From NCBI RefSeq assembly GCF_003797185.1, contig NZ_RKMH01000007.1, forward strand, positions 1 to 64,000: 64,000 nt of DNA. The letters are read 5' to 3'. Origin of the DNA: Gordonia oryzae (lineage in GTDB: Bacteria > Actinomycetota > Actinomycetes > Mycobacteriales > Mycobacteriaceae). The notes under the pieces were generated by a model. It was not told the origin of the DNA and did no database searches. It saw only the letters and a list, made by a program, of their open reading frames with translations. The first letter of the stretch is position 1, and every line of letters begins with the position of its first letter. The translations under genes were made by a program, and so were the position numbers. This document shows positions 33,620-42,144 of this stretch, one piece after another.

Positions 33620-34788
33620 GACTCGTCCTCGGTTTCGTCGTACTCGAGATCGACGGCAAGGCGGTATCCACGCTTGACCACCGTCTGAATCATCTTCGGG
33701 TCGCCGAGCGCGGCCCGCAGACGAGCAACAGCCACCTCGACCGCGTGGGTGTCGGCGCTGTCGCCGGGCAGTCCGTACAGCAACTCCTGGCGACCCACCA
33801 CCCGCCCCGGCACCTGCGCGAGCATCTTGAGCAACAGATGTCCCGTCGCCGACAACTCACGCATCTGCCCGTCGACGACCACCGCCTGACCCCGTATTGC
33901 CGTGTCGTGTCCGGCAACCCGCAGCGTATGGCTGCGTCGGGGCAACTCGTCGGTGATCAACCGGGCCAGCGCACCGAGCCGGAAGCGGCGCGGATACACG
34001 GTCGGTATCTGTAACGCCTCGAGCGGGCCCGCGGTCACCGAACCCACGCAGAACACCGGTACCGCGGTTCGTAGTCCGTGGAGGAACGGCTGAAGTTTGC
34101 CGAGTTCCTTGGCGCGGGTGAGGATCGACGCCGCCGCGGGTGCGCTGGTGAAGGTGAGCGCGTCGAGGTCGGCACGCACGACCGACGCGATCATCGCGTC
34201 GATCCGCGCGACGTCGGGATGCATGTTCCAGCGGTACACGGGGATGGCCAGGACGTCGGCGCCCGCGGCGCGTAGCACCGCACAGAAGTCGGGAAGTGGC
34301 TCCCATTCGCTCGTCGCGCCGTGCAATTGCACCGCAATCCGCTTGCCCTCCACCCCTTCGTCGAGCAGACGGTCGAGGACCTCAGAGGAGGACTCGCTGT
34401 CCGGCGACCACTCCTCGCGAAGTCCGGCCGCACGGATCGCACCCTTGGCCTTGGGACCGCGGGCGATCAGCCGGCTCTCGCCGAGCGCACCGAGTAGTTG
34501 CTCGGCGTCCCCCCAGCCGTCAGCGGCCTCGACCCAGCCACGAAAGCCGATCCCGGTGGTGGCGACCATCAGGTCCGGCGGGTCGGCGATGATCCGCTCG
34601 GTGACCCGTTCGAGGTCGGTGTCGTCGACGAGCGGCAGGATGCGAATGGTCGGGGCCATGACGACCCCGGCGCCGCGGCGCACGAGGAGCGCCGCGAACT
34701 CGTCGGCGCGGCGGGCAGCGGTGATCCCGATGGTGAAACCGGTCAACGGCAGATCGCCGGGAGTCGAGGGTGTCGCTCCTGGACTCAT
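33616..34788 (-). CDS. hemD: Uroporphyrinogen-III synthase fused to an OmpR-type DNA-binding domain
   Basis: A 390-residue fusion. Residues about 15-265 form a HemD-like two-lobed domain (GFTIGITAARRADEFAALL, then ALTFTSAPAAASILTRA). About 285-380 is a winged helix of the OmpR/PhoB type (MRELSATGHLLLKMLAQVPG, then HAVEVAVARLRAALGD and VVKRGYRLAV). Such fusions (Rv0260c) may both make uroporphyrinogen III and regulate the siroheme/nitrite genes; the regulatory role is inference. It overlaps nirD and cbiX by 4 nt each. Confidence 0.9.
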   Translation of the reverse strand: MSPGATPSTPGDLPLTGFTIGITAARRADEFAALLVRRGAGVVMAPTIRILPLVDDTDLERVTERIIADPPDLMVATTGIGFRGWVEAADGWGDAEQLLGALGESRLIARGPKAKGAIRAAGLREEWSPDSESSSEVLDRLLDEGVEGKRIAVQLHGATSEWEPLPDFCAVLRAAGADVLAIPVYRWNMHPDVARIDAMIASVVRADLDALTFTSAPAAASILTRAKELGKLQPFLHGLRTAVPVFCVGSVTAGPLEALQIPTVYPRRFRLGALARLITDELPRRSHTLRVAGHDTAIRGQAVVVDGQMRELSATGHLLLKMLAQVPGRVVGRQELLYGLPGDSADTHAVEVAVARLRAALGDPKMIQTVVKRGYRLAVDLEYDETEDES

Positions 34789-35234
34789 CGGGGCCCGTCA
34801 GCAACAACACGTTGATCGGCGGTGCCGAACCAGATTTCGACGATGCCGTCGATCACGCGGGTCGCCAGCGAGGGCACCGACACCGACTCATCGTCGAGGC
34901 ATACCCCGGTGCGTAGCGAGAAGACCTGTTTGCCCAGCGGACTGGCAACCGTGGGTTCACCGCCGTGGTCGCCGGTCAGCCCACGCGAAAGCACCGCGGC
35001 ACGCCCGAACGGATCGATGTTGCCGATGGCGTAGATCCGCGAGCGCCCCACCGCCTCACGGTCGGTCTCGGCGGCAGGAATCCGGAAGAGCGCCGCCTGA
35101 CGGCCCTCCGGGCCGAGCACTGCGACTCCGCGTCCCTCGACGAGCCGATCCAAGGGGCAGGCGCGCACCCACTGCCCTGCACCGGTCTGCCCTGAACGGG
35201 CCGCCCCTGCGCCGGTCGCCGTCTCGGCGGTCAT
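34785..35234 (-). CDS. nirD: Nitrite reductase (NADH) small subunit
   Basis: Rieske-like fold subunit of the assimilatory NADH nitrite reductase, 149 residues. The fold is marked by WVRACPLDRLVEGRGVAVL, the IYAIGNIDPFGRAAVLSRGL turn and VASPLGKQVFSLRTGVCLDD. The Cys/His cluster ligands of true Rieske proteins are absent, as is normal for NirD. It overlaps nirB and hemD by 4 nt each. Confidence 0.93.
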   Translation of the reverse strand: MTAETATGAGAARSGQTGAGQWVRACPLDRLVEGRGVAVLGPEGRQAALFRIPAAETDREAVGRSRIYAIGNIDPFGRAAVLSRGLTGDHGGEPTVASPLGKQVFSLRTGVCLDDESVSVPSLATRVIDGIVEIWFGTADQRVVADGPR

Positions 35235-37822
35235 GTGGCCACTCCTTCGCGTTCGGTCCTACGATCGGTGCTCGACTGCGGTCGCAACCGAGGCATGTCC
35301 AGCAGCACCGGCACCTTACGGTCGCCTGCGACCTCGCCGTCGCTGAACCGAACGGTCGGGTCGGGTACGTCCGGCGCGTTGACGAACGACACGAACCGCG
35401 CCAGCTTCTCCTCGTCGGCGAGTACCTCGGCCCACTCGTCACGGTATCCGGCGACGTGACGATCCATCGCCGCCTCCAGTTGTGCCGCCAGGCCGAGACT
35501 GTCCTCACACACCACGGCTCGCAAGTGATCGAGACCCCCGTCAAGCGACTCCAGCCACGAGGCCGTGCGCTGAAGCCGATCGGCGGTGCGGATGTAAAAC
35601 ATCAGATATCGATCAATGTAGGCGACGAGTGTCGTGTCATCCACTCCGCGGGCCAGCAGTTGGGCGTGTTTCGGGCTCTGCCCACCGTTGCCGGCTACGT
35701 AGAGATTCCAGCCGTTCTCGGTGGCGATCACGCCGACGTCCTTGCCGCGCGCCTCGGCGCATTCGCGTGCGCACCCCGAGACACCGAACTTCAGTTTGTG
35801 CGGCGATCGCAGACCGCGGTAGCGCTTCTCGAGCAACACCGCCATCCCGACCGAATCCTGCACGCCGTATCGGCACCAGGATTGCCCCACACAGCTCTTC
35901 ACCGTCCGCAGACTCTTACCGTAGGCATGTCCCGATTCCATTCCGGCGTCGACCAGGCGCCGCCAGATCTGCGGCAACTGTTCGACGCGGGCACCGAACA
36001 TGTCGATCCGCTGGCCACCGGTGATCTTGGTGTACAGGTCGAAGTCGCGGGCGATCTCGCCGATGACGATCAGTTGGTCGGCGGTGACCTCACCGCCGGG
36101 CATTCGGGGCACCACCGAATAACTGCCGTTCTTCTGCAGGTTCGCCAGAAAATGGTCGTTGGTGTCCTGCAGCGCGGCCTGCTCACCGTCGAGGATGTGA
36201 TCGCTAGAGGTCGACGCGAGGATGGAGGCGACCGTCGGTTTGCACACCTCACAACCGGAGCCGGTTCCATACCGGGCGATCAGCTCGGAGAATGTCCGGA
36301 TACCGGTCACCATCACCACTTCGAACAACTCCGACCGCGACTGGCTGAAGTGTTCACAGAGCGCCTTGCTCACCTCGACGCCGGAGGCGGCCAGCAGCGA
36401 GGCGATCACCGGCACGCAACCGCCACAGGTGGTGCCCGCCGAGGTGCACGCCTTCACCGCGGCAACGTCGCAGGCGCCCTCGGTGATGGCCGAACAGATC
36501 GCACCCTTGGACACCCCGTTACACGAACAGATCTCCGCGTCGTCAGGCAATGCGTCGAGACCGATGCCGGATTCCCCGGCCGCGGGGGCGATCAGTGCGG
36601 CGGGATCTCCTGGGATCTCGCGCCCTACCATGGGTTTGAGCGTGGCATAGGCCGAAGCGTCGCCGACCAGGATGCCGCCGAGCAGGGTCCGTGCGTCGTC
36701 AGAGAGCACAATCTTCGCGTAGCGGCCGGCGAGCGGGTCAGAATAGACGATCTCCAGCGCGTTGTCGGTCTCCCCCATGGCGTCACCGAAGCTCGCGACG
36801 TCAACGCCGAGCAGCTTCAACTTGGTCGACATGTCGGCACCGGCGAACCTAGCACTGCCACCGAGGAGTTGTTCGGCGACAACGTCGGCGGTGCTGAATC
36901 CGGGGGCGACCAGGCCGTAGCATCGTCCGTCAACCGCGGCAACCTCGCCGACGGCATAGATGTCCGGGTCGGCACTTCGGCACGCCGAGTCCACCAGCAC
37001 ACCGCCACGCTCCCCGACGGGAAGACCCGCCTCCCGGGCCACCGCGTCGCGGGGGCGCACACCGGCGGAGAACACGACGAGGGCGGCGTCGATCGTCGCC
37101 CCATCGCTCAGTGTCACCGTCAACGATTCCCCTTCCGGTCCGTCGGCTATCGATGACGTGCCCACGCCGGTGTGCACGTGCAAGCCCAGGTCGGAGACCA
37201 GGTTCTGCAACACCGCCGAGCCCCCGGCGTCGACCTGCATCGGCATGAGCCTCGGCGCGAATTCGACGACATGCGGCGTCATCCCCAGCAGCCGAAGAGC
37301 ATTGGCGGCTTCGAGGCCGAGCAACCCGCCGCCCACCACCACACCGGCGGCGCCGGGCGTCGAAGCCTCCGCAGCGCGCCGGATGCCGTCGAGATCGTCG
37401 AGAGTGCGGTAAACGAAACACCGGTCGTGGTCGTGACCGGCCACCGGCGGCACGAAGGGATACGATCCGGTCGCGAACACCAGTGCGTCATAACCGATCT
37501 CGAACCCTCGATTGGTAACCACCCGTTTCCCGCCCCGGTCGATCGCGGTGACCGCCTCTCCCAGGCGCAGTTGCACCGCGTCGTCACCGGCATAATCGTT
37601 GCCGTGCAACGCCAGCGATGACCGGTCCCACGCACCGACGTAGGACGACAGTCCCACGCGGTCGTATGCGGCGTCGGCCTCCTCGGCGATCACCACCACG
37701 CGCCAGATCCCCGCTTGATCTCGCTCACGCAGCGACTGCACGAACCTATGCCCCACCATGCCGTGGCCGATCACCACGACGGTCCTCGGTTTCGGCTGGA
37801 TATCCCTGCGGGAAGGCATCAT
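35231..37822 (-). CDS. nirB: Nitrite reductase (NADH) large subunit
   Basis: Reduces nitrite to ammonium with NADH in the cytoplasm. The 863-residue protein has an N-terminal FAD/NAD domain (VVVIGHGMVGHRF; second dinucleotide site VVVGGGLLGLEAA) and a BFD-like [2Fe-2S] domain (ICSCNGVSKGAI, then TTCGGCVP). The C-terminal sulfite/nitrite reductase domain carries the siroheme/[4Fe-4S] cysteines CVGQSWC and CAREC. It overlaps narK and nirD by 4 nt. Confidence 0.95.
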   Translation of the reverse strand: MMPSRRDIQPKPRTVVVIGHGMVGHRFVQSLRERDQAGIWRVVVIAEEADAAYDRVGLSSYVGAWDRSSLALHGNDYAGDDAVQLRLGEAVTAIDRGGKRVVTNRGFEIGYDALVFATGSYPFVPPVAGHDHDRCFVYRTLDDLDGIRRAAEASTPGAAGVVVGGGLLGLEAANALRLLGMTPHVVEFAPRLMPMQVDAGGSAVLQNLVSDLGLHVHTGVGTSSIADGPEGESLTVTLSDGATIDAALVVFSAGVRPRDAVAREAGLPVGERGGVLVDSACRSADPDIYAVGEVAAVDGRCYGLVAPGFSTADVVAEQLLGGSARFAGADMSTKLKLLGVDVASFGDAMGETDNALEIVYSDPLAGRYAKIVLSDDARTLLGGILVGDASAYATLKPMVGREIPGDPAALIAPAAGESGIGLDALPDDAEICSCNGVSKGAICSAITEGACDVAAVKACTSAGTTCGGCVPVIASLLAASGVEVSKALCEHFSQSRSELFEVVMVTGIRTFSELIARYGTGSGCEVCKPTVASILASTSSDHILDGEQAALQDTNDHFLANLQKNGSYSVVPRMPGGEVTADQLIVIGEIARDFDLYTKITGGQRIDMFGARVEQLPQIWRRLVDAGMESGHAYGKSLRTVKSCVGQSWCRYGVQDSVGMAVLLEKRYRGLRSPHKLKFGVSGCARECAEARGKDVGVIATENGWNLYVAGNGGQSPKHAQLLARGVDDTTLVAYIDRYLMFYIRTADRLQRTASWLESLDGGLDHLRAVVCEDSLGLAAQLEAAMDRHVAGYRDEWAEVLADEEKLARFVSFVNAPDVPDPTVRFSDGEVAGDRKVPVLLDMPRLRPQSSTDRRTEREGVAT

Positions 37823-39318
37823 CGGGCATCCACCGCCGGGGTGGCCTGAACGACGGGACCGGCGGGTGCGGTGTCGTCGACGCCGCCGGCTCCGGCGACC
37901 TCGATGTCACCGGTATGACGGAAGTGTGGATCGAGGACCACCTCACGCCGGGCGTAGAACCACCAGGTGATCACCCCGGCAACCACGTAGAACGCCATGA
38001 AGATCCAGAATGCCACCGTCGCCGAGTGATTGGCCTTGTAGCTGCTGCGCAGGACGAGATTGATCGCGACGCCTCCAAGTGCTCCGACGGCCCCGGCGAT
38101 ACCGATGAGAGCGCCCGACATCGACCGCGACCACAGCACAGCGGCACCTCCGCTGATACCCGGCAGGGTTCGCGACTTATGTTCGAAAATGGTTGGAATG
38201 ATCTTGTACACCGAGCCGTTGGCGATGCCCGAAATCGCGAACAGCAGGATGAACCCGACGATGAATCCCGCCAGTTGCGCCGATTCGATCCGGTGGCCGG
38301 GATGTGAATCGGCGAAGGTTCCCGACACGACCAGGATCACCGAGGAGGCGACCATCGCGACGAAAGACCACAGGGTCACCCGTCCACCGCCGAAACGATC
38401 GGCGAACTTGCCACCCAGCGGTCGGAACAACGAGCCGAGCAGCGGACCGATCCACGCGATCTGCGCAGCGGAAAGAGAAGCGGCCGCGGCAGACTGGCCC
38501 GACGACTGGAAGCTGAGACTGAGCACCTGACTGAAGGCGAAGGAGAAACCGATGAACGAACCGAAGGTACCGATGTAGAGCACCGAGATCAGCCAGCTGT
38601 CGTAATGCTTGAGACAATCGATCATCGCCCGACCGCTGGCCGTCTGGTGATCGAGGTTGTCCATGAAGACCGCCGCACCGATGCCCGCGACGGCGAGCGC
38701 GACAAGGTATATCGCACAAAGGATCTCGGGTTGATCGGTGGCCAGCCAGATGACCAGCAGACCGATCAGCTGGACCACCGGGACCCCGATGTTGCCGCCG
38801 CCGGCGTTGAGTCCCAACGCCCACCCCTTGAGGCGCTGCGGATAGAACGCGTTGATGTTGGTCATCGATGAGGCGAAGTTGCCGCCGCCGAAGCCGGTGA
38901 GCGCGGCCACCGCGAGGAACCAACCAAATCCGAACTCTCCTGGGTTGATCATCAGCATCATCGTCAACCCGGTCGGGATCAGCAGGACCACGGCGGAGAA
39001 GACCGCCCAGTTGCGGCCGCCGAAGCGCGCGGTGGCCTGCGTGTAGGGCACTCGCAGGCACGCGCCGACGAACGTCGCCGTCGCCGCGATCACGAACTTC
39101 TGGTCGGCGTTGATGCCGTACTGCGGACCCATGAACAGCGCCATCACCGAGAACAGCGACCAGATCGAGAAACCGATGTGCTCGCAGATCACTGACCACA
39201 GCAGATTGCGGCGGGCGATCGCGGCGTTGCCTGAGTCCCAGGCGTGCCGGTCTTCCGGGTCCCAGTCGGTGATCGTGTGATCTCTGCGCAGGTCGTGCAG
39301 GAGGGTCGAGAATGCCAT
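37819..39318 (-). CDS. narK: Nitrate/nitrite MFS transporter (NarK type)
   Basis: A 499-residue major facilitator with about 12 membrane segments. The nitrate-signature-like glycine-rich motif GFGGGNFASSMTNINAFYP lies in the fifth segment and a second in the C-terminal half. An N-terminal cytoplasmic tail (DWDPEDRHAWDSG) is typical of actinobacterial NarK3-like proteins. The ATG at 39318 has GAGGGG about 8 nt upstream. First gene of the operon; promoter and palindromes lie at 39370-39440. Confidence 0.92.
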   Translation of the reverse strand: MAFSTLLHDLRRDHTITDWDPEDRHAWDSGNAAIARRNLLWSVICEHIGFSIWSLFSVMALFMGPQYGINADQKFVIAATATFVGACLRVPYTQATARFGGRNWAVFSAVVLLIPTGLTMMLMINPGEFGFGWFLAVAALTGFGGGNFASSMTNINAFYPQRLKGWALGLNAGGGNIGVPVVQLIGLLVIWLATDQPEILCAIYLVALAVAGIGAAVFMDNLDHQTASGRAMIDCLKHYDSWLISVLYIGTFGSFIGFSFAFSQVLSLSFQSSGQSAAAASLSAAQIAWIGPLLGSLFRPLGGKFADRFGGGRVTLWSFVAMVASSVILVVSGTFADSHPGHRIESAQLAGFIVGFILLFAISGIANGSVYKIIPTIFEHKSRTLPGISGGAAVLWSRSMSGALIGIAGAVGALGGVAINLVLRSSYKANHSATVAFWIFMAFYVVAGVITWWFYARREVVLDPHFRHTGDIEVAGAGGVDDTAPAGPVVQATPAVDAR

Positions 39319-39377
39319 GTGGGTTCCCCTCGGTCTCGGGTGGGCTGATGCCGTGACCACCGACGACGGCGTCGGTC

Positions 39378-39436
39378 GTAGGAACCAAAACTACGAATCG
39401 AGTGTTGCGCCGATTGTCGGCGCAGTGACCTCGACG
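39378..39436 (-). promoter_or_regulatory. Palindromes upstream of the narK-nirBD operon
   Basis: Three inverted repeats lie within 60 bases: gtag/ctac around ggaaccaaaa (39378-39394), tgcgccga-ttg-tcggcgca (39406-39424, perfect 8 bp) and gtgac-n6-gtcac (39425-39440). The last resembles the GTnAC half-site spacing of GlnR-type nitrogen regulators but is not a full match. Likely operator region. Confidence 0.4.
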
Positions 39437-39628
39437 TCACGTTGTTCTCACATCTGTGCCCGTGGCCTGTGAGACGCGCCAACTCGGTCGCTGCTGGACC
39501 GAAACACCGGACCACGAATACCGGCCCCGAGACACCGGAAGATCCGGCCAGAATCGATGGAGTAGCCAGCGCCAGGGTGCGGCCGGTCGTGGCGGGCCTT
39601 GACGATCACGACAGAGATGGTGACCCAC

Positions 39629-39727
39629 CCGATGGTCGAGGATTTCGAGTCTCCGTGGCCCCGACAGCCCTCGGCACAGGGGTTTCGAGGCCCTGGTGCC
39701 TGAGGCGCCAAGCACCTCGACCATCGG
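39629..39727. repeat. 99-bp element with 13-bp perfect terminal inverted repeats
   Basis: ccgatggtcgagg (39629-39641) and cctcgaccatcgg (39715-39727) bracket 73 bases. A degenerate relative follows, with cctcgaccaccgg at 39901-39913. Short dispersed repeats of this GTCGAGG/CCTCGAC type are what I would expect from Gordonia-like genomes, but copy number cannot be judged from one window. Confidence 0.65.
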
Positions 39728-39961
39728 ATGGGACCCTCGAAGGCGGCCGGCACAAACATCCATCAAGGGCGAGTCACGTCTCTCATGATCGAGGCGTGAG
39801 TCGCCTGTGGCGAGCATCGAGACCACCTGAGCCGACGCTGGTTTCACACCATCCTCGCCCGGAAGCCGATCGGTACAACAGGACGCGAGGCTCGACCACA
39901 CCTCGACCACCGGTAGGAACGGAGAGGAGGGTTACGGCGCCCGCGCCCCCACGTGAACGAA
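39728..39961. other. Intergenic stretch without a supported gene
   Basis: Between the 99-bp element and the TIGR02569 gene. Open frames here are non-conserved in feel and run through the repeats. Only the partial repeat half at 39901-39913 stands out. Confidence 0.6.
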
Positions 39962-40816
39962 CTACACCATCAGCCGGACTATATCGACGACACGCTTGAG
40001 TCCCGGTAACGCACCGGCGGTCGACCGCGGGTGTAGGGCGTGGACCGCTAGGCGGAACATAGTGGCGCGCAACATCATCTGCGGCCACTCCGGCTCATCG
40101 GACCAGCGCTGGACGAGGTCGTCGTCGGCGCCACCCCAGGCCAGCGAGTCCACAACCACCACAGCCGCCGCCCACGACGCCGGCCGCCAGTAGGGCACGA
40201 TGTCGGTGATCCCAGGTGCGGCCGCACCGGCGAAGAGCACCGTGCCGAACAGGTCACCGTGCACCACCTGACTCGGCAGGTCGACGTTCTTGCGCAGCGT
40301 GGCAAGGGTTTTGAGGATCTCGATACTCTCCTGGCCATCCGGTGAGGTCGGCTCAGCCATCCCGGCGGCACGCGCCGAGCGCATCGGGGTGTCCTCCCAC
40401 GCGGCGCGATCAGCAGCGGCGAAGACGTCGACGTCGGTGTGCGGCGGCGCGGGCTGCTGAAGCAGAAATCGTGGTCGCTCGAGCCCGGCGATGGCTTCGT
40501 GCAGGCGTTCGGCCACCGACACGACCTCGTCGTGGCGGGGTTCGGGGACGCCGGCGATATAGGTGTCCGCACGCCATCCGGAGACGACGTAGCGACCGTC
40601 GGTGGCCCGGAACGGCCGCGCGACGCGCAAACCCTCGACGTAGAGGTTCTCGCGGACACTGGCCGACCACGCCGCACGCGCGTGGTCGGGTACCAACGAC
40701 AGCACGACCTCTCCGACGCGCCACCCGCCGACCCAGCGCTCGCCCATGGCGATGGGCGGGTGGGCGGTCAGCCCGAACGTGTTGAGCACGTGCTCGGGTG
40801 GCTCCACAGTGTTCAC
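39962..40816 (-). CDS. TIGR02569 family protein
   Basis: A 284-residue actinobacterial protein of the TIGR02569 family (Rv3205c-like), with an aminoglycoside-phosphotransferase-like layout: GGWRVGEVVLSLVPDHARAA, then QVVHGDLFGTVLF, where HGD recalls the catalytic loop of that kinase fold, and PGITDIVPYWRPASWAAAVV. Substrate unknown. The GTG at 40816 is preceded by TAATCT 8 nt upstream (leaderless); the longer frame is antisense to moeZ. It sits next to moeZ. Confidence 0.82.
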   Translation of the reverse strand: MNTVEPPEHVLNTFGLTAHPPIAMGERWVGGWRVGEVVLSLVPDHARAAWSASVRENLYVEGLRVARPFRATDGRYVVSGWRADTYIAGVPEPRHDEVVSVAERLHEAIAGLERPRFLLQQPAPPHTDVDVFAAADRAAWEDTPMRSARAAGMAEPTSPDGQESIEILKTLATLRKNVDLPSQVVHGDLFGTVLFAGAAAPGITDIVPYWRPASWAAAVVVVDSLAWGGADDDLVQRWSDEPEWPQMMLRATMFRLAVHALHPRSTAGALPGLKRVVDIVRLMV

Positions 40817-40824
40817 GTCTGCAG

Positions 40825-40830
40825 AGATTA
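40825..40830 (-). promoter_or_regulatory. -10 element TAATCT, leaderless promoter of the TIGR02569 gene
   Basis: TAATCT, 8 nt, then GTG at 40816, with no Shine-Dalgarno in between. Confidence 0.5.
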
Positions 40831-40880
40831 CCGAGGTGGTCGCCCGAACCCGCGCAGCGACGCGGCTGCGAGGTACCGGA

Positions 40881-42056
40881 TCAGTAGACGGGCAGTTGCT
40901 TGTCGACCTGATTCGCCCATGCCGTGATGCCGCCCTGCAAGTGCGTGGCGTCGGCGAATCCGGCCCGTTTGAGCGCGGCGAGCGCCTCCGCCGATCGGAT
41001 GCCGGTCTTGCAGTACAGCACTGTCGGCCGGTCCTGCGGGATCTGGGCCAGAGCGGCACCGGACAGAATCTGGTCCTTGGGCACCAGGGTCGCGCCGTCG
41101 ATGTGCACGATGTCCCACTCGACCGGCTCGCGCACATCGACCAGTGCCAGTTTCTCGCCCGCGTCGATCTTCTCCTTGAGTTCGACCGCGGTCAGTGTCG
41201 AGCCTGCCGCCGCCTGCGCGGCCTCATCGGAGACGACACCGCAGAACACCTCATAGTCGATCAGGCCGGCGATCTTCTCCCCGTCGGGATCCTTGCGAAT
41301 CCGGATGGTGCGGTAGGTCATGTCGAGGGCGTCGTACACCATCAGCCTGCCCAGCAGCGGCTCGCCGATGCCGCAGATCAGCTTGATCGCCTCGGTGCCC
41401 ATGATGGAACCGATCGAGGCGCACAGAATGCCGAGCACGCCGCCCTCAGCGCACGAGGGCACCATGCCCGGTGGCGGCGCCTGCGGGTAGAGATCGCGGT
41501 AGTTGATGCCGCGACCGTCGGGGGCGTCCTCCCAGAACACCGACGCCTGCCCCTCGAAGCGGTAGATCGATCCCCACACGTACGGCTTGTGGGCAAGCAC
41601 TGCGGCGTCGTTCACCAGATATCGGGTGGCGAAGTTGTCGGTGCCGTCGAGAATGAGGTCGTATCCGGAAAACAACTCGATGGCGCCCTCGGGCTCGAGG
41701 CGCTGATCGTGGATGTTCACGGTGACGAACGGGTTGATCTCGAGGATCGAATCGCGGGCACTCTCGGCCTTGGGCCGAGAGACGTCGGACTGGCCGTGGA
41801 TGATCTGACGCTGCAGGTTGGACTCATCGACGACGTCGAATTCGACGATGCCGATCGTGCCGACACCCGCGGCGGCGAGATAGAGCAGCGTCGGTGAGCC
41901 GAGTCCGCCGGCACCGATGACGAGCACTTTGGCGTTCTTGAGTCGTTTCTGCCCGTCCATCCCGACGTCGGGGATGATCAGGTGCCTGCTGTAGCGCGCG
42001 ACCTCGTCGTTGGAGAGTTCGGCCGCTGGTTCCACCAGCGGGGGCAAGGATGGCAC
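40881..42056 (-). CDS. moeZ: Adenylyltransferase/sulfurtransferase MoeZ
   Basis: Activates the C-terminus of small sulfur carriers by adenylation and then loads sulfur, for molybdopterin, CysO and related pathways. The 391-residue protein has a ThiF/MoeB E1 domain with the ATP motif VIGAGGLGSP (about 46-55) and DLILDGTDNFATR. The catalytic cysteine is likely in the GVVSDEA-preceding VFCGV or the SCAEGG region. A C-terminal rhodanese domain has its active cysteine in VLYCKTGIRS (about 345). The GTG at 42056 has GGGAGG 6 nt upstream. Confidence 0.94.
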   Translation of the reverse strand: MPSLPPLVEPAAELSNDEVARYSRHLIIPDVGMDGQKRLKNAKVLVIGAGGLGSPTLLYLAAAGVGTIGIVEFDVVDESNLQRQIIHGQSDVSRPKAESARDSILEINPFVTVNIHDQRLEPEGAIELFSGYDLILDGTDNFATRYLVNDAAVLAHKPYVWGSIYRFEGQASVFWEDAPDGRGINYRDLYPQAPPPGMVPSCAEGGVLGILCASIGSIMGTEAIKLICGIGEPLLGRLMVYDALDMTYRTIRIRKDPDGEKIAGLIDYEVFCGVVSDEAAQAAAGSTLTAVELKEKIDAGEKLALVDVREPVEWDIVHIDGATLVPKDQILSGAALAQIPQDRPTVLYCKTGIRSAEALAALKRAGFADATHLQGGITAWANQVDKQLPVY

Positions 42057-42144
42057 GGCAGGCCTCCCGGGTATGCGAGTCGGACGGGTGAACTGCGTCG
42101 AACAACGACCCGGCGCAGCTCGTCATTCCCGCGAGCGCAACGGC

